A stretch of 64,000 bases of DNA from contig JAETOJ010000011.1 of the NCBI GenBank assembly GCA_021768085.1, positions 1 through 64,000 of the forward strand. The letters are read 5' to 3'. The notes beneath the pieces are model-generated. The model was not told the origin of the DNA. It searched no databases and saw only the letters and a list, made by a program, of their open reading frames with translations. The position numbers were made by a program, and so were the translations under genes. Within the stretch, counting starts at the first letter, position 1; every line of letters starts with the position of its first letter. The DNA is from Bacillota bacterium. GTDB lineage: Bacteria > Bacillota > Clostridia > Oscillospirales > Oscillospiraceae. Below, one piece after another: positions 23,538 to 33,401 of the stretch.

Positions 23538-24682
23538 GGCGGACGCTTTCCATTCTGGGCTCCAGCGGCTCCATCGGGCGGCAGACGCTGGACGTGGCGG
23601 CGGCCTGCGGCCACGAGGTGGCGGCTATCACGGTGAACCGCAGCGTACCAATGGCGGAGGAGCAGGCCCGGCAGTTCAGGCCCAAGCTGGCGGTGGCGGT
23701 GGACGAGAAAGCCGCGGCGGATCTCCGGGCGCGGCTGGCGGATACAGATGTAAAGGTGCTGTCCGGCCGGGAGGGCCTGCTGGAGGCCGCGTCCCTGCCC
23801 GAGGCGGACACGGTGGTGACCGCCATCGTTGGGGTGGCGGGGCTGGAGCCCACCCTGGCCGCCATCGACGCGGGCAAGCGCATTGCCCTGGCCAACAAGG
23901 AGACGCTGGTGTGCGCCGGGGAACTGGTGATGGCCCGGGCGGAGGAGCGGGGGGCGGAGATCGTCCCCGTGGACTCGGAGCACTCCGCCATCTTCCAGTG
24001 TTTGCAGGGGTGCAAAAACAGGGGAGAGGTGCGGCGGCTCATCCTCACCGCCTCCGGCGGGCCCTTCTTCGGCAAAAGCCGGGAGGAGCTGGCCCAGGTG
24101 ACCAAGGCCCAGGCCCTGCGCCATCCCAACTGGGCCATGGGTGCAAAAATAACCATCGACTCTGCTACCCTGATGAACAAGGGGCTGGAGTTCATCGAGG
24201 CCATGCGGCTGTACGCCGTGCCGCGGTCGAAAATCCAGATTGTGATCCACCGGGAGAGCATTGTGCACTCCCTGGTGGAGTTTGAGGACGGGGCCATCCT
24301 GGGCCAGCTGGGCAGCGCGGATATGCGCCTGCCCATCCAGTACGCTCTCACCTGGCCGGAGCGGGCCCCCGGCCCAGCCAAGCCCCTGGATCTGCTGTCC
24401 TGCCCGCCGCTGACCTTCCAGAGGCCGGATCCGGACACCTTCCGGTGTCTGGGGCTGGCGCTGGAGTGCGCCCAGCGGGGGGGCACGTCCACCGCCATTC
24501 TCAACGGGGCCAACGAGGCGGCGGTGGGGCTGTTCCTGGAGGACAGGATCGGGTTTTTGGATATTCCCCGCCTGGTGGAGGCGGCCCTCAACCGGGTGTC
24601 CGCCCTGGACAGCCCGGGGCTGGACGAGATTCTGGAGGCCGACCGCGCCGCCCGCGAGGCGGTTTATCAATCTGTGAGGTGA
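23534..24682 (+). CDS. dxr: 1-deoxy-D-xylulose-5-phosphate reductoisomerase
   Basis: A 382-residue DXR of the MEP isoprenoid pathway, using NADPH. Motifs: LSILGSSGSIGRQTLDV (nucleotide binding), ALANKETLVCAGELVM (~120), PVDSEHSAIFQCLQG (~148, metal ligands), LTASGGPFFG (~177), NWAMGAKITIDSATLMNKGLEFIEA (~203-227) and NGANEAAVGLFLE (~327). The start ATGA overlaps the cdsA stop. Together with uppS and ispG it couples isoprenoid supply to carrier-lipid synthesis. Confidence 0.97.
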   Translation: MRRTLSILGSSGSIGRQTLDVAAACGHEVAAITVNRSVPMAEEQARQFRPKLAVAVDEKAAADLRARLADTDVKVLSGREGLLEAASLPEADTVVTAIVGVAGLEPTLAAIDAGKRIALANKETLVCAGELVMARAEERGAEIVPVDSEHSAIFQCLQGCKNRGEVRRLILTASGGPFFGKSREELAQVTKAQALRHPNWAMGAKITIDSATLMNKGLEFIEAMRLYAVPRSKIQIVIHRESIVHSLVEFEDGAILGQLGSADMRLPIQYALTWPERAPGPAKPLDLLSCPPLTFQRPDPDTFRCLGLALECAQRGGTSTAILNGANEAAVGLFLEDRIGFLDIPRLVEAALNRVSALDSPGLDEILEADRAAREAVYQSVR

Positions 24683-24688
24683 CGCATT

Positions 24689-25771
24689 TTGGCAAGATTC
24701 CTGTATATCCTGCTGGTGATTGTGCTGTTTGGCGTGCTCATCGCCATCCATGAGTTCGGCCACTTCATCACCGCCAAGCTGCTGGGGGTGAAGGTGAACG
24801 AGTTCGCCATCGGCATGGGCCCCGCCCTGTGGACGAAGCAGAAGGGGGAGACGCTGTACGCCCTGCGGGCCTTTCCCGTGGGGGGCTACTGCGCCATGGA
24901 GGGGGAGGACGAGGACACCGGCGACCCCCGGGCGTTCTCCCGGCAGAGAGGCTGGAAGAAGATCATCATCCTGTGCGCCGGTTCGTTTATGAACTTTCTG
25001 CTGGGGCTGATCATCGTGGTGGCGCTGGCGCTGGGCTTCTCCCAGGTGGCGGTGCCGGTGGTGACGGAGCTGCTGGACGGTTTCCAGCACCAGGGGGAGG
25101 CCGGACTGATGGTGGGGGATCAGATCGTCAGTGTGGATGGGAACCCCGTCCTGGTGAACGGTGACGCGGCCTTCTTTCTCCGCCGGAACGATGGGAACGG
25201 CATGGATCTGGTGGTGGAGCGCCAGGGCCGACGGGTGGAGCTGAACGACCTGGATATGAAGCGGTTCGAGTACACCTATGCGGGCCAGACCAGCACGGGC
25301 TTCGGCATCATTCTGGGGGAGAAGCGGGACGCCTCCATCCCCCAGCGGCTGGCCTCCGGCTTCGCGGAGACCATTGACTATGTGCGTATCGTCTGGATCA
25401 GCCTGGGCGATCTGGTGACGGGCCGGGTGGCGGTGTCTGAGCTGTCCGGGGTCATCGGTGTGGTGGACGTGGTGTCCGAGATGGGGACCCAGTACCAGAC
25501 GGAAGCCCAGTCCGCCCTGGCGGGGGTGCTGGGAGTGCTGAGCATGATGGCACTCATCGCCGTCAACCTGGCGGTGATGAACCTGCTGCCCATCCCGGCG
25601 CTGGACGGCGGACGGATCTTCTTTGTGCTGCTCAACGGGATCCTCTACGCCGTGGCCCGGAAGCGCATCCCGGAGAAATACGAGGGCTACGTCCACGCCG
25701 GGGCCTTTGTGGTGCTGCTGGCCCTGATGGCGGTGGTGGCCCTCCATGACGTGTGGAATATCTTCACATAG
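24689..25771 (+). CDS. rseP: Site-2 intramembrane metalloprotease RseP/RasP
   Basis: A 360-residue membrane zinc protease. HEFGH (residues 21-25) in the first helix is the catalytic HExxH, and the LDGG motif of the third active segment is [15 protein letters not shown] (~296). A PDZ-like domain sits between (~125-190). The start is TTG, supported by GAGGTG 7 nt upstream and the expected [16 protein letters not shown]-terminus. S2P enzymes cleave anti-sigma factors and remnant signal peptides inside the membrane. It is 6 nt after dxr. Confidence 0.94.
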   Translation: MARFLYILLVIVLFGVLIAIHEFGHFITAKLLGVKVNEFAIGMGPALWTKQKGETLYALRAFPVGGYCAMEGEDEDTGDPRAFSRQRGWKKIIILCAGSFMNFLLGLIIVVALALGFSQVAVPVVTELLDGFQHQGEAGLMVGDQIVSVDGNPVLVNGDAAFFLRRNDGNGMDLVVERQGRRVELNDLDMKRFEYTYAGQTSTGFGIILGEKRDASIPQRLASGFAETIDYVRIVWISLGDLVTGRVAVSELSGVIGVVDVVSEMGTQYQTEAQSALAGVLGVLSMMALIAVNLAVMNLLPIPALDGGRIFFVLLNGILYAVARKRIPEKYEGYVHAGAFVVLLALMAVVALHDVWNIFT

Positions 25772-25784
25772 GCAGGTGGCTGAC

Positions 25785-26822
25785 ATGACCAGAAAACTCA
25801 ACGTGGGCGGCGTCCCCCTGGGCGGGGGCGCCCCCGTTTCCATTCAGTCCATGACCAACACCGACACCCGGGACGTGGAGGCCACCCTGGCCCAGATCCG
25901 GGCGCTGGCGGCGGCAGGGTGTGACATCGTCCGGGTGGCGGTGCCCGACCTGGCGGCGGCAAGGGCTGTCGGCGCGCTGAAGGCGGGCAGCCCGGTGCCG
26001 CTGGTGGCGGACATCCACTTCGACTACCGGCTGGCGTTGGAGGTGGCGGAGCAAGGGATCGACAAGATCCGTATCAACCCCGGGAATATCGGCGCGCCCG
26101 AGCGGGTGGAGGCGGTGGCCAAGGCCTGCAAGGAGCGGGGCATCCCCATCCGGGTGGGGGTGAACGGCGGCTCGCTGGAGAAGGAGCTGCTGGCCAAGTA
26201 CGGCGGCCCCACCCCGGAGGCCATGGTGGAAAGCGCCCTGGGCCACATCCGCCTGTTGGAGCGGTACGGCTTTGAGGACATCTGCGTGTCGCTGAAGGCG
26301 TCCTCTGTGCGGGTCACTATGCAGGCATACCGGCTGATGGCGGAGCGGTACGACTACCCCCTGCACCTGGGCGTCACTGAGGCAGGCACCCGGGAGATGG
26401 GGGAGCTGAAGGCGGCGGCGGGTATCGGCGGGTTGCTGGCGCTGGGGATTGGCGACACCCTGCGGGTGTCCCTCACCGCTGACCCGGTGGAGGAGGTCTA
26501 CGCCGCCCGGCGGATTTTGAAGGCCATCGGCCTGCGCCGGGAGGGGCCGGAGCTCATCTCCTGCCCCACCTGCGGGCGGACACAGATCGACCTGATCCCC
26601 ATGGCGGAACGGGTGGAGGAGCTGCTGAAGGGCGTGGACAAGCCCATCACCGTGGCGGTGATGGGGTGTATCGTCAACGGCCCCGGCGAGGCCCGGCACG
26701 CAGACGTGGGGCTGGCGGGCGGCCGCGGCGAGGGCGTGCTGTTCAAGCACGGGGAGATTGTGGCGAAGGTGCCGGAGGAGGAACTGGTGCCCGGGCTGAT
26801 GAAGCTGATCGAGGAGCTGTGA
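25785..26822 (+). CDS. ispG: 4-hydroxy-3-methylbut-2-enyl diphosphate synthase
   Basis: A 345-residue IspG/GcpE, an Fe-S enzyme of the MEP pathway converting MEcPP to HMBPP. Motifs: [13 protein letters not shown] (~20), [15 protein letters not shown] (~72), [10 protein letters not shown] (~95), [12 protein letters not shown] and the C-terminal cluster ligands CPTCGRTQ (~257) and [10 protein letters not shown] (~298). The internal ATG (MTRKLNVGG) with AGGTGG upstream was chosen over the upstream extension. It lies 13 nt after rseP. Confidence 0.96.
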   Translation: MTRKLNVGGVPLGGGAPVSIQSMTNTDTRDVEATLAQIRALAAAGCDIVRVAVPDLAAARAVGALKAGSPVPLVADIHFDYRLALEVAEQGIDKIRINPGNIGAPERVEAVAKACKERGIPIRVGVNGGSLEKELLAKYGGPTPEAMVESALGHIRLLERYGFEDICVSLKASSVRVTMQAYRLMAERYDYPLHLGVTEAGTREMGELKAAAGIGGLLALGIGDTLRVSLTADPVEEVYAARRILKAIGLRREGPELISCPTCGRTQIDLIPMAERVEELLKGVDKPITVAVMGCIVNGPGEARHADVGLAGGRGEGVLFKHGEIVAKVPEEELVPGLMKLIEEL

Positions 26823-26832
26823 GGGGAGCGTT

Positions 26833-27384
26833 ATGAACCACATAGGGACGCAGTACATAGAGACGGATCGGCTGATCCTGCGCCGGTTCGAGCTGTCCGA
26901 CGCTCCCGCCATGTTCGCCAACTGGGCGTCGGACGACGAGGTGACGAAATACCTGACCTGGCCCAGCTATACCGATGTGTCGGCGGTGGAACAGAAATTG
27001 GAACAGTGGGTTTCCCGGTACACGGATGCCGACCGCTATCACTGGGCAATCGTCTTGAAAGGAAACGGCCCCGAACCCATCGGGAGTATCGGTGCATGTC
27101 ACTGGCATGAGGATGGAGAGGTGCCGGAGATCGGTTACTGCATGGGCAAACGCTGGTGGCATCAGGGTATCATGAGCGAAGCCCTGAGCGCGGTCATTGA
27201 TTTTCTGTTCCATCAGGTGGGTATTCGGCGGATTTTGGCTCTCCATGATGTCAACAACCCCCATTCCGGCGATGTGATGCGCAAATGCGGCATGAAGTTT
27301 GAGGGCATCCGGGAGAAGGCGGGACAAAACAACCAGGGCGTAGTTGACATGGCCTGCTATGCCATCGAAGCCAATGACAGATAA
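26833..27384 (+). CDS. GNAT N-acetyltransferase (RimJ/RimL-like)
   Basis: A 183-residue GNAT of the RimJ/RimL type: ETDRLILRRFELSDAPAMFANWASDDEVTKYLTW at the N-terminus, IGSIGACHWHEDGEVPEIGYCMGKRWWHQGIMSEAL (acetyl-CoA loop) and HDVNNPHSGDVMRKCGMKFEGI. The substrate is not predictable from sequence. It sits between ispG (10 nt) and polC (15 nt), a less conserved insertion in this operon. Confidence 0.88.
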   Translation: MNHIGTQYIETDRLILRRFELSDAPAMFANWASDDEVTKYLTWPSYTDVSAVEQKLEQWVSRYTDADRYHWAIVLKGNGPEPIGSIGACHWHEDGEVPEIGYCMGKRWWHQGIMSEALSAVIDFLFHQVGIRRILALHDVNNPHSGDVMRKCGMKFEGIREKAGQNNQGVVDMACYAIEANDR

Positions 27385-27399
27385 GGAGCGAACAGAACT

Positions 27400-30300
27400 A
27401 TGCCGACCTTTCAACAGACCTTTGCCAACTGCCCCTTCCCGGAAGGGGTTTTGGCTGTTTTGGGGAGCTATCCCGTCCGGGTGCGGGTGAACCGGGCCCA
27501 GCGGGCCATGGAGGTGGCGGCAGTTGGGGCGGAGGTTCCGGGCGAAACGCTGGCCCAGGCCGCGGCGGCGCTGAAGAAGGCCCTGGGGCTCAGCGAGGCG
27601 TGGGTGACGGTGGAGCCCTCCGCTCCGGTGGAGAAGCCCACCCCGGCGCAGAGGTTGGAGGAACCCGCACCCGCGCCGGAACAGCCCATGCCGGAACAGC
27701 CCGCCCCCCGGGAAACGCCCGCTCCCGCGCCAAAGGCAAAGGAGCCCGCCGCCCCGGCAGCGCCCCGCCCTCCAAAGGCGCCGCCCCAGGGCCTGGAGGC
27801 CCAGATGGAGGCCATGCGCCGGAAGGTGCTCCGGAAGGACGCCCCGCCCTCCGGCGGCGGGAAAAAGCGGATCAAGCAGATCTACGGTAAGATCAGCGGT
27901 AAAAAAAAGCCCGTCCCCATGGGGGAGTTGACGCTGGACATGGGCAGCGTGCTGGTGGAGGGCGAGGTGTTCAACATCGAGCACCGGGAGCTGCCCCGGC
28001 GGAAGGCGTGGGTGGTGTGCTTCGATGTCACCGACCTGACCGGCTCCATCCGGGTCACCCGGTTCCTGGAAGGGGAGGAGGCCAAGCCCATCATCAGCCA
28101 GATCAAGAAGGGCCAGCGACTCCAGATCCAGGGGCGGCTGACCCTGGGCCGGTTTGACAACAATGATCTGGTGCTGGAGCCCTACGGCATCAACGAGGCC
28201 CCCAAGCCCGAGGGCAGGAAGGACGCCGCCCCGGACAAGCGGGTGGAGCTGCATTTACATACCAAAATGTCCATGATGGATGCCCTGTGTGACGCCAAGG
28301 CGGCGGTGAAGCGGGCCATCGAGTGGGGCCATCCCGCCATCGCCATCACGGATCACGGGGTCGTGCAGTCTTTCCCGGACGCCTACAGCGCCTCCGGCCG
28401 GGGAGAGAAGATCAAGGTGCTCTACGGCGTAGAGGCCTACTACCAGAACGACCTGGACGAGCAGACGGCGGTGCACGGCCCCGGGGATCTGCCTCTGGAC
28501 GGGGAGTTTGTGGCCTTCGACCTGGAGACCACCGGCCTGGACGCCAGGACGGACGCCATCATCGAGATCGGCGCGGTGCGCATACGGGGCGGGGAAGTGG
28601 TGGATAAGTTCGCCTCCTTCGCCCATCCGGGGCACCCCCTCAGCGCCAAAACCGTGTCCCTCACCGGGATCACCGACGAGCTGTTGAAAGGGGCCCCCGG
28701 GCCGGAGGCGGCGGTGGATGCCTTCCTGGACTGGGCGGGGGACGCGGCCCTGTGCGCCCACAACGCCGCCTTTGACACCGGCTTTCTCCGGGAATACTGC
28801 CGCCGCTCCGGGCGGCGGTTCGACCCGCTGTACTTCGACACTATGCTGCTGGCCCAGTACCTGTGCCCCAAGCTGCCCAACCACAAGCTGGACACGGTGG
28901 CCAACGCCCTGGGCCTGCCCCCCTTCCAGCACCACCGGGCCTATGACGACGCGGAGACCTGCGGCCTGATCCTGTCGGCCCTGATCCCCCTGCTGCGGGA
29001 GCAGGGGGTGGAGCGGGCGGCCCAGATCAACCGGGCCTTTGCGGGCCGGAAGCGGGGGGGCCGGGGGCGGCGCTCCGCCTACCACCTGATCCTGCTGGCA
29101 AAAAACCAGATTGGCCTGCGCAACCTCTATAAGCTGGTGTCCAAATCCCACCTGGAGCACTTCAACCGCTATCCCATCATGCCCAAGTCCCTCATCCAGG
29201 AGAACCGGGAGGGGCTGATCATCGGCTCCGCCTGCGAGGCGGGGGAGCTGTTCCGGGCGGTCATCGCCGGGAAGGAGGATCGGGAATTGGAGCGGATCGC
29301 CTCCTGGTACGACTTCCTGGAGATCCAGCCCCTGTCCAACAACGCCTATATGCTCCGCCCGGACAAGGAGGGGCGGAAGATCGCCCGGGACAAGGAGGAT
29401 CTGCGCGCCTTCAACCGCCGGGTGGTGGCCTTGGGGGAGCGGTTGGGCAAGCCGGTATGCGCCACCGGGGACGTCCACTTCATGGAGCCCGAGGAGGAGA
29501 TCTACCGTCACATCCTGCTGGCCGCCAAGGAGTTCGAGGACGCGGACAGCGACAACCCGCTGTACTTCCGCACCACCGACGAGATGCTGGAGGAATTCTC
29601 CTACCTGGGGAAGGAGAAGGCCCATGAGGTGGTGGTGGACAACCCCAATCTGGTGGCAAGCTGGTGCGACAACGTGCGGCCCCTGCCTGACGGGCTGTTT
29701 GCCCCCAAGCTGGAAAACTCCGACGGGGAGCTAAAGGATCTGGTGTGGGGCAAGGCCCGCCGGCTCTACGGGGACAACCCGCCCCAGATTGTGGTGGATC
29801 GCATCAACGCGGAGCTGAAGGACATCATCGGCTGCCACTACGACGTGATCTATATGTCCGCCCAGAAGCTGGTGCAGAACTCCCTGGAGCACGGCTATCT
29901 GGTGGGCTCACGGGGCTCGGTGGGTTCGTCCCTGGTGGCCTTCCTGTCGGGGATCACCGAGGTGAACTCCTTGCCCGCCCACTACCGCTGCCCCAACTGC
30001 AAGCACGCCGACTTTGACTACGCCCAGGATCCCGCCCACCCCTACGGCTGCGGGGCGGATATGCCGGACAGGAAATGTCCGGTGTGCGGCGCGGACTACG
30101 AGAAGGACGGCTTCCATATCCCCTTTGAGACCTTTTTGGGCTTTGGCGGCGACAAGGTGCCCGACATCGACTTGAACTTCTCCGGCGAGTACCAGTCCAG
30201 CGCCCACAGGTACACCTTTGAGCTGTTCGGCCAGGAGCACGTGTTCCGGGCGGGCACCATCGGCACCGTGGCGGAAAAGACCGCCATTGGCTATGTGCGC

Positions 30301-31611
30301 AAGTATTTGGAGCAGGCGGGCCGGGAAAACGTGCCCTTCGCGGAGGTGCTGCGGCTGGCCCGGGGGTGCATGGGGGTGAAGCGCACCACGGGGCAGCACC
30401 CTGGCGGCATGGTGGTCATCCCCCAGGACAAGGAGATCTACGACTTCTGCCCGGTGCAGCACCCGGCGGACGACAAGGACTCCGACATTATCACCACCCA
30501 TTTTGAATACCATTCCATGGAGTCCAACCTCTTGAAACTGGATATGCTGGGCCACGACGACCCGTCCATGATCCGGATGCTGGAGGATCTCACCGGGGAA
30601 AACGCACAAAGAATCCCTCTGGACGACCCGGACACCATGAGCCTGTTCACCACCTCGGAGAAGCTGGGCTTTGAGGACGACCCCGTACTGGGCCCCACCG
30701 GGGCGGTGGCCATCCCGGAGTTCGGCACCCCCTTCGTCCGGGGAATGCTGGAGGACACCCACCCCAACCAGTTCGATATCCTGATCCGGCTGTCCGGTTT
30801 TTCCCACGGTACCGACGTGTGGCTGGGCAACGCCAAGGATCTGATCACCTCCGGCACCGCCAAGGTCAACGAGGCCATCGGCTGCCGGGACGATATCATG
30901 CTGTTTCTTATCTCCAAGGGGTTCAAGGACACCCGGGCCTTCAAGATCATGGAGGCGGTGCGTAAGGGCCGGGGCCTGCCCGAAGGGGCGGAGGACGAGA
31001 TGAAGGAGCATGGCGTACCCGAGTGGTACATCGAGTCCTGCAAGAAGATCGCCTACCTGTTCCCCAAGGCCCACGCGGTGGCCTACGTGATGATGGCCTT
31101 CCGCATCGCCTGGTTTAAGGTGCACCGGCCGCTGGCCTTCTACGCCGCCTATTTTTCCATCCGGGCCAAGGCTTTCGACGAGAAGTATATGTGCCGGGGC
31201 ATGGAGGTGGCCAAGCGGAAGATGGCGGAGATCAACGCAAAAAAGAACGCCAAGGAGAAGAAGGACAGGCCGTCCGCAGTGGAGGAGGATATGCTCACCA
31301 CTCTGGAGGTGTGCTACGAGTTCTACCTGCGGGGGTTCCGCTTTGCCCGGATGGATATCTGCCGCTCTGAATCTACCAGATTTTTAGTGGATGAGGAGAA
31401 GGGGGCGCTTATCCCGCCCTTCACCTCGGTGGCGGGGCTGGGCGAGACGGTGGGGGACGACATCGTGGAGAAGCGGCAGGGAAGGGACTTTTTGTCCATT
31501 GAGGAGTTCGCCCTGGCCTGCACCAAGGTGTCCTCCACCCACCTGGAGCAGCTCAAGGAGGCGGGGGCCTTCGGGGATCTGCCGGACAGCAGCCAGTTCA
31601 GTCTGTTCTGA
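27400..31611 (+). CDS. polC: DNA polymerase III alpha subunit, PolC type
   Basis: A 1403-residue Gram-positive replicative polymerase. N-terminal domain, then a Pro/Ala/Glu-rich linker (~75-135); OB fold (~175-265); PHP domain starting VELHLHTKMSMMDALCD (~281); an inserted DnaQ-type proofreading exonuclease FVAFDLETTGLD (~370) with LCAHNAAFDTGFLREY and HHRAYDDAETCG; a PolC zinc site CPNCKHADF...CPVCGADYE (~866-910); and palm residues PDIDLNFSGEYQ (~925). The length is slightly below B. subtilis PolC (1437). Position after rseP-ispG matches the usual Firmicute order (rasP-proS-polC). Confidence 0.98.
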   Translation: MPTFQQTFANCPFPEGVLAVLGSYPVRVRVNRAQRAMEVAAVGAEVPGETLAQAAAALKKALGLSEAWVTVEPSAPVEKPTPAQRLEEPAPAPEQPMPEQPAPRETPAPAPKAKEPAAPAAPRPPKAPPQGLEAQMEAMRRKVLRKDAPPSGGGKKRIKQIYGKISGKKKPVPMGELTLDMGSVLVEGEVFNIEHRELPRRKAWVVCFDVTDLTGSIRVTRFLEGEEAKPIISQIKKGQRLQIQGRLTLGRFDNNDLVLEPYGINEAPKPEGRKDAAPDKRVELHLHTKMSMMDALCDAKAAVKRAIEWGHPAIAITDHGVVQSFPDAYSASGRGEKIKVLYGVEAYYQNDLDEQTAVHGPGDLPLDGEFVAFDLETTGLDARTDAIIEIGAVRIRGGEVVDKFASFAHPGHPLSAKTVSLTGITDELLKGAPGPEAAVDAFLDWAGDAALCAHNAAFDTGFLREYCRRSGRRFDPLYFDTMLLAQYLCPKLPNHKLDTVANALGLPPFQHHRAYDDAETCGLILSALIPLLREQGVERAAQINRAFAGRKRGGRGRRSAYHLILLAKNQIGLRNLYKLVSKSHLEHFNRYPIMPKSLIQENREGLIIGSACEAGELFRAVIAGKEDRELERIASWYDFLEIQPLSNNAYMLRPDKEGRKIARDKEDLRAFNRRVVALGERLGKPVCATGDVHFMEPEEEIYRHILLAAKEFEDADSDNPLYFRTTDEMLEEFSYLGKEKAHEVVVDNPNLVASWCDNVRPLPDGLFAPKLENSDGELKDLVWGKARRLYGDNPPQIVVDRINAELKDIIGCHYDVIYMSAQKLVQNSLEHGYLVGSRGSVGSSLVAFLSGITEVNSLPAHYRCPNCKHADFDYAQDPAHPYGCGADMPDRKCPVCGADYEKDGFHIPFETFLGFGGDKVPDIDLNFSGEYQSSAHRYTFELFGQEHVFRAGTIGTVAEKTAIGYVRKYLEQAGRENVPFAEVLRLARGCMGVKRTTGQHPGGMVVIPQDKEIYDFCPVQHPADDKDSDIITTHFEYHSMESNLLKLDMLGHDDPSMIRMLEDLTGENAQRIPLDDPDTMSLFTTSEKLGFEDDPVLGPTGAVAIPEFGTPFVRGMLEDTHPNQFDILIRLSGFSHGTDVWLGNAKDLITSGTAKVNEAIGCRDDIMLFLISKGFKDTRAFKIMEAVRKGRGLPEGAEDEMKEHGVPEWYIESCKKIAYLFPKAHAVAYVMMAFRIAWFKVHRPLAFYAAYFSIRAKAFDEKYMCRGMEVAKRKMAEINAKKNAKEKKDRPSAVEEDMLTTLEVCYEFYLRGFRFARMDICRSESTRFLVDEEKGALIPPFTSVAGLGETVGDDIVEKRQGRDFLSIEEFALACTKVSSTHLEQLKEAGAFGDLPDSSQFSLF

Positions 31612-31623
31612 GGGGGCGGGGTA

Positions 31624-32145
31624 ATGTGGATTGAGACAGAGCGGCTGACGGTGAGGCCGCACACGCCCGCCGATTTTGAGGATTATTTCGGGTACATCAT
31701 GGACGGAGAGCTTCAGCGGCTGCTGGGGCTGAACGGCGTGGTGGACAGGGAATCGGCGCTGGAAACCTTTCAATGGCTGCTGGACAACGTGGAGTTTTTG
31801 GCGGTGGTCAGCCAGGAGACCGGGCGGATCATCGGCCATATCTGCGTCGAGCCGCCGGTGGAACAGGTGGCCCGCGCCCCGGAGTTCCAGGGCAAAAAGG
31901 GCGCGTCGCTCACCTTTGCCATCGCCAGGGCTGAGCAGAGAAAAGGGCTGATGCTGGAGGCGCTGACGGCGCTGACTGGGCAGCGGTTCCAGGCGGGCGC
32001 GGTGGACTACTTTGACTGTGAGTACGAAGCCGCCAATGCGGCGTCTCGGGGGCTTCAGGAGAAGCTGGGGTTTCGGTATTGGGGGACGGGACAGTTTGGA
32101 GATGTGGAGCTGATCATCAATGTCCTGCGAAATCCGACCAGCTGA
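31624..32145 (+). CDS. GNAT N-acetyltransferase
   Basis: A 173-residue GNAT: MWIETERLTVRPHTPADFEDYF at the N-terminus, FLAVVSQETGRIIGHICVEP in the central strands, and a C-terminal YFDCEYEAANAASRGLQEKLGFRYWG typical of RimJ/RimL-like proteins. The acetyl-CoA loop is weaker than in the 26833 gene (FAIARAEQRKGLMLEAL). The substrate is unknown. It is 12 nt after polC and before the his operon promoter. Confidence 0.85.
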   Translation: MWIETERLTVRPHTPADFEDYFGYIMDGELQRLLGLNGVVDRESALETFQWLLDNVEFLAVVSQETGRIIGHICVEPPVEQVARAPEFQGKKGASLTFAIARAEQRKGLMLEALTALTGQRFQAGAVDYFDCEYEAANAASRGLQEKLGFRYWGTGQFGDVELIINVLRNPTS

Positions 32146-32165
32146 TTTGACCACATAAGAAGGGG

Positions 32166-32194
32166 TTGACACCGCGGCGGGGGTGTGGTAAAAT
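32166..32194 (+). promoter_or_regulatory. Promoter of the histidine operon
   Basis: TTGACA and TAAAAT are 17 bp apart, with the predicted start ~34 nt before hisZ. The short leader contains a small TTAGCGAGCTAA palindrome but has no room for a T-box or an attenuator with a His-rich leader peptide. Confidence 0.85.
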
Positions 32195-32234
32195 TCATCA
32201 CATTAGCGAGCTAAAGAATTTGGAGGCAAACCCA

Positions 32235-33401
32235 ATGAATATCCGCATCAACACCCCCGAGGGCACCCGGGATCGCCTGTTCTCCGAGTGCCTGGAGCGC
32301 CGACGGGTGCAGTCCGCCCTGGTGGAGCTGTTCCGCCGCCGGGGCTATACCGAGGTCATCACCCCCGAGGTGGAATTTTACGACCTGTTTGTCCAGTCGG
32401 GCAACCCCATCCCCCAGGAGTCCATGCTGAAGATCATCGACCGCTCCGGGCGTATCATGGTGATGCGGCCCGACTGCACCGCCCCTATCGCCCGGGTGGC
32501 GGCCACGAAATTGAAGCATCTGCCCCTGCCCCAGCGGCTTTACTATGACCAGACGGTGTTCCGCGACCGCCTGGCCCACGCGGGAGGCAGCCGGGAGATG
32601 GCCCAGTGCGGCGTGGAAATGATCGGCGCGGTGGGGGAGAAGGCGGATCTGGAGATGGTGGCCCTGGCAGTGGACGCCCTGCGCTGCTGCAGCCTGGAGC
32701 AGTTCCACATCGAGCTGGGCCACGCCGGGTTCTATCGGGCGCTGGCGGGCCGGATGAAAATGCCGGGGGAGGAGCAGGAGCGGCTGCGCTCCGCCATCGA
32801 GGGGAAGAACTTCGCCCTGCTCAACGACCTGCTGGAGCCCTACCGGGACGGGGATGCCTACGCCGCCCTGCGCCGCCTGCCCTACCTGTTCGGCGGGCCG
32901 GAGGTGCTGGACGAGGCGGAGGGGCTGGCGGGCCCCTGCGAGAGCCTGGACTACCTGCGGCGGCTGTACGCCGAGCTGGCCGCCGCCGGCTGCGGGGACT
33001 GCGTCCGCTTCGACCTGGGGCTGGTGCACCAGCTGGACTATTACACCGGCGTGGTGTTCCGGGGCTACGCCCAGGGAGCGGGGGCCCCGGTGCTGTCCGG
33101 GGGTCGGTACGACGGCCTGATGGAGCAGTTTGGCCGGAAGGCGGAGGCCACCGGCTTTGCCGTGGACGTGGACGCGGTGGGGGCCTGCCTCACCGTGGAG
33201 ACGCCCAGGCTGGAGACGGTGATCCACTACGGCCCCGGCCAGCTGGCCCGGGCGCTGGCGGAGGTGGACGGCAGGCCGGCGGGGAGCTGCGAGCTGTCCC
33301 CCTGCCGGACGCTGGACAGCACCCTGAGCCTTGCCCGGGAAAAGGGGGCGGCCCAGGTGCTGGTGCTGGAGGCAGAGGGAGCGAGGTGGCTGACGGTATG
33401 A
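32235..33401 (+). CDS. hisZ: ATP phosphoribosyltransferase regulatory subunit HisZ
   Basis: A 388-residue HisRS-like paralogue that lacks tRNA charging function and forms the regulatory part of the short-form ATP-PRT. Class II core: TPEGTRDRLFSECLERRRV, a motif-2-like FRDRLAHAGGSREMAQCGVEMIG, and FDLGLVHQLDYYTGVVFRGY, VLSGGRYDGLMEQFG. Start at the ATG after TTGGAGG; the track's upstream start would reach into the promoter. It is first in the operon and overlaps hisG by 4 nt (ATGA). The short HisG requires it. Confidence 0.95.
   Translation: MNIRINTPEGTRDRLFSECLERRRVQSALVELFRRRGYTEVITPEVEFYDLFVQSGNPIPQESMLKIIDRSGRIMVMRPDCTAPIARVAATKLKHLPLPQRLYYDQTVFRDRLAHAGGSREMAQCGVEMIGAVGEKADLEMVALAVDALRCCSLEQFHIELGHAGFYRALAGRMKMPGEEQERLRSAIEGKNFALLNDLLEPYRDGDAYAALRRLPYLFGGPEVLDEAEGLAGPCESLDYLRRLYAELAAAGCGDCVRFDLGLVHQLDYYTGVVFRGYAQGAGAPVLSGGRYDGLMEQFGRKAEATGFAVDVDAVGACLTVETPRLETVIHYGPGQLARALAEVDGRPAGSCELSPCRTLDSTLSLAREKGAAQVLVLEAEGARWLTV

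Noticed and set aside
23273-25843. 856-aa minus-strand ORF
   Set aside because: Antisense to cdsA, dxr and rseP, with His/Gln/Pro-rich shadow composition.
26743-28254. 503-aa minus-strand ORF
   Set aside because: Antisense to ispG, GNAT and polC; no recognisable domain and no start signals.
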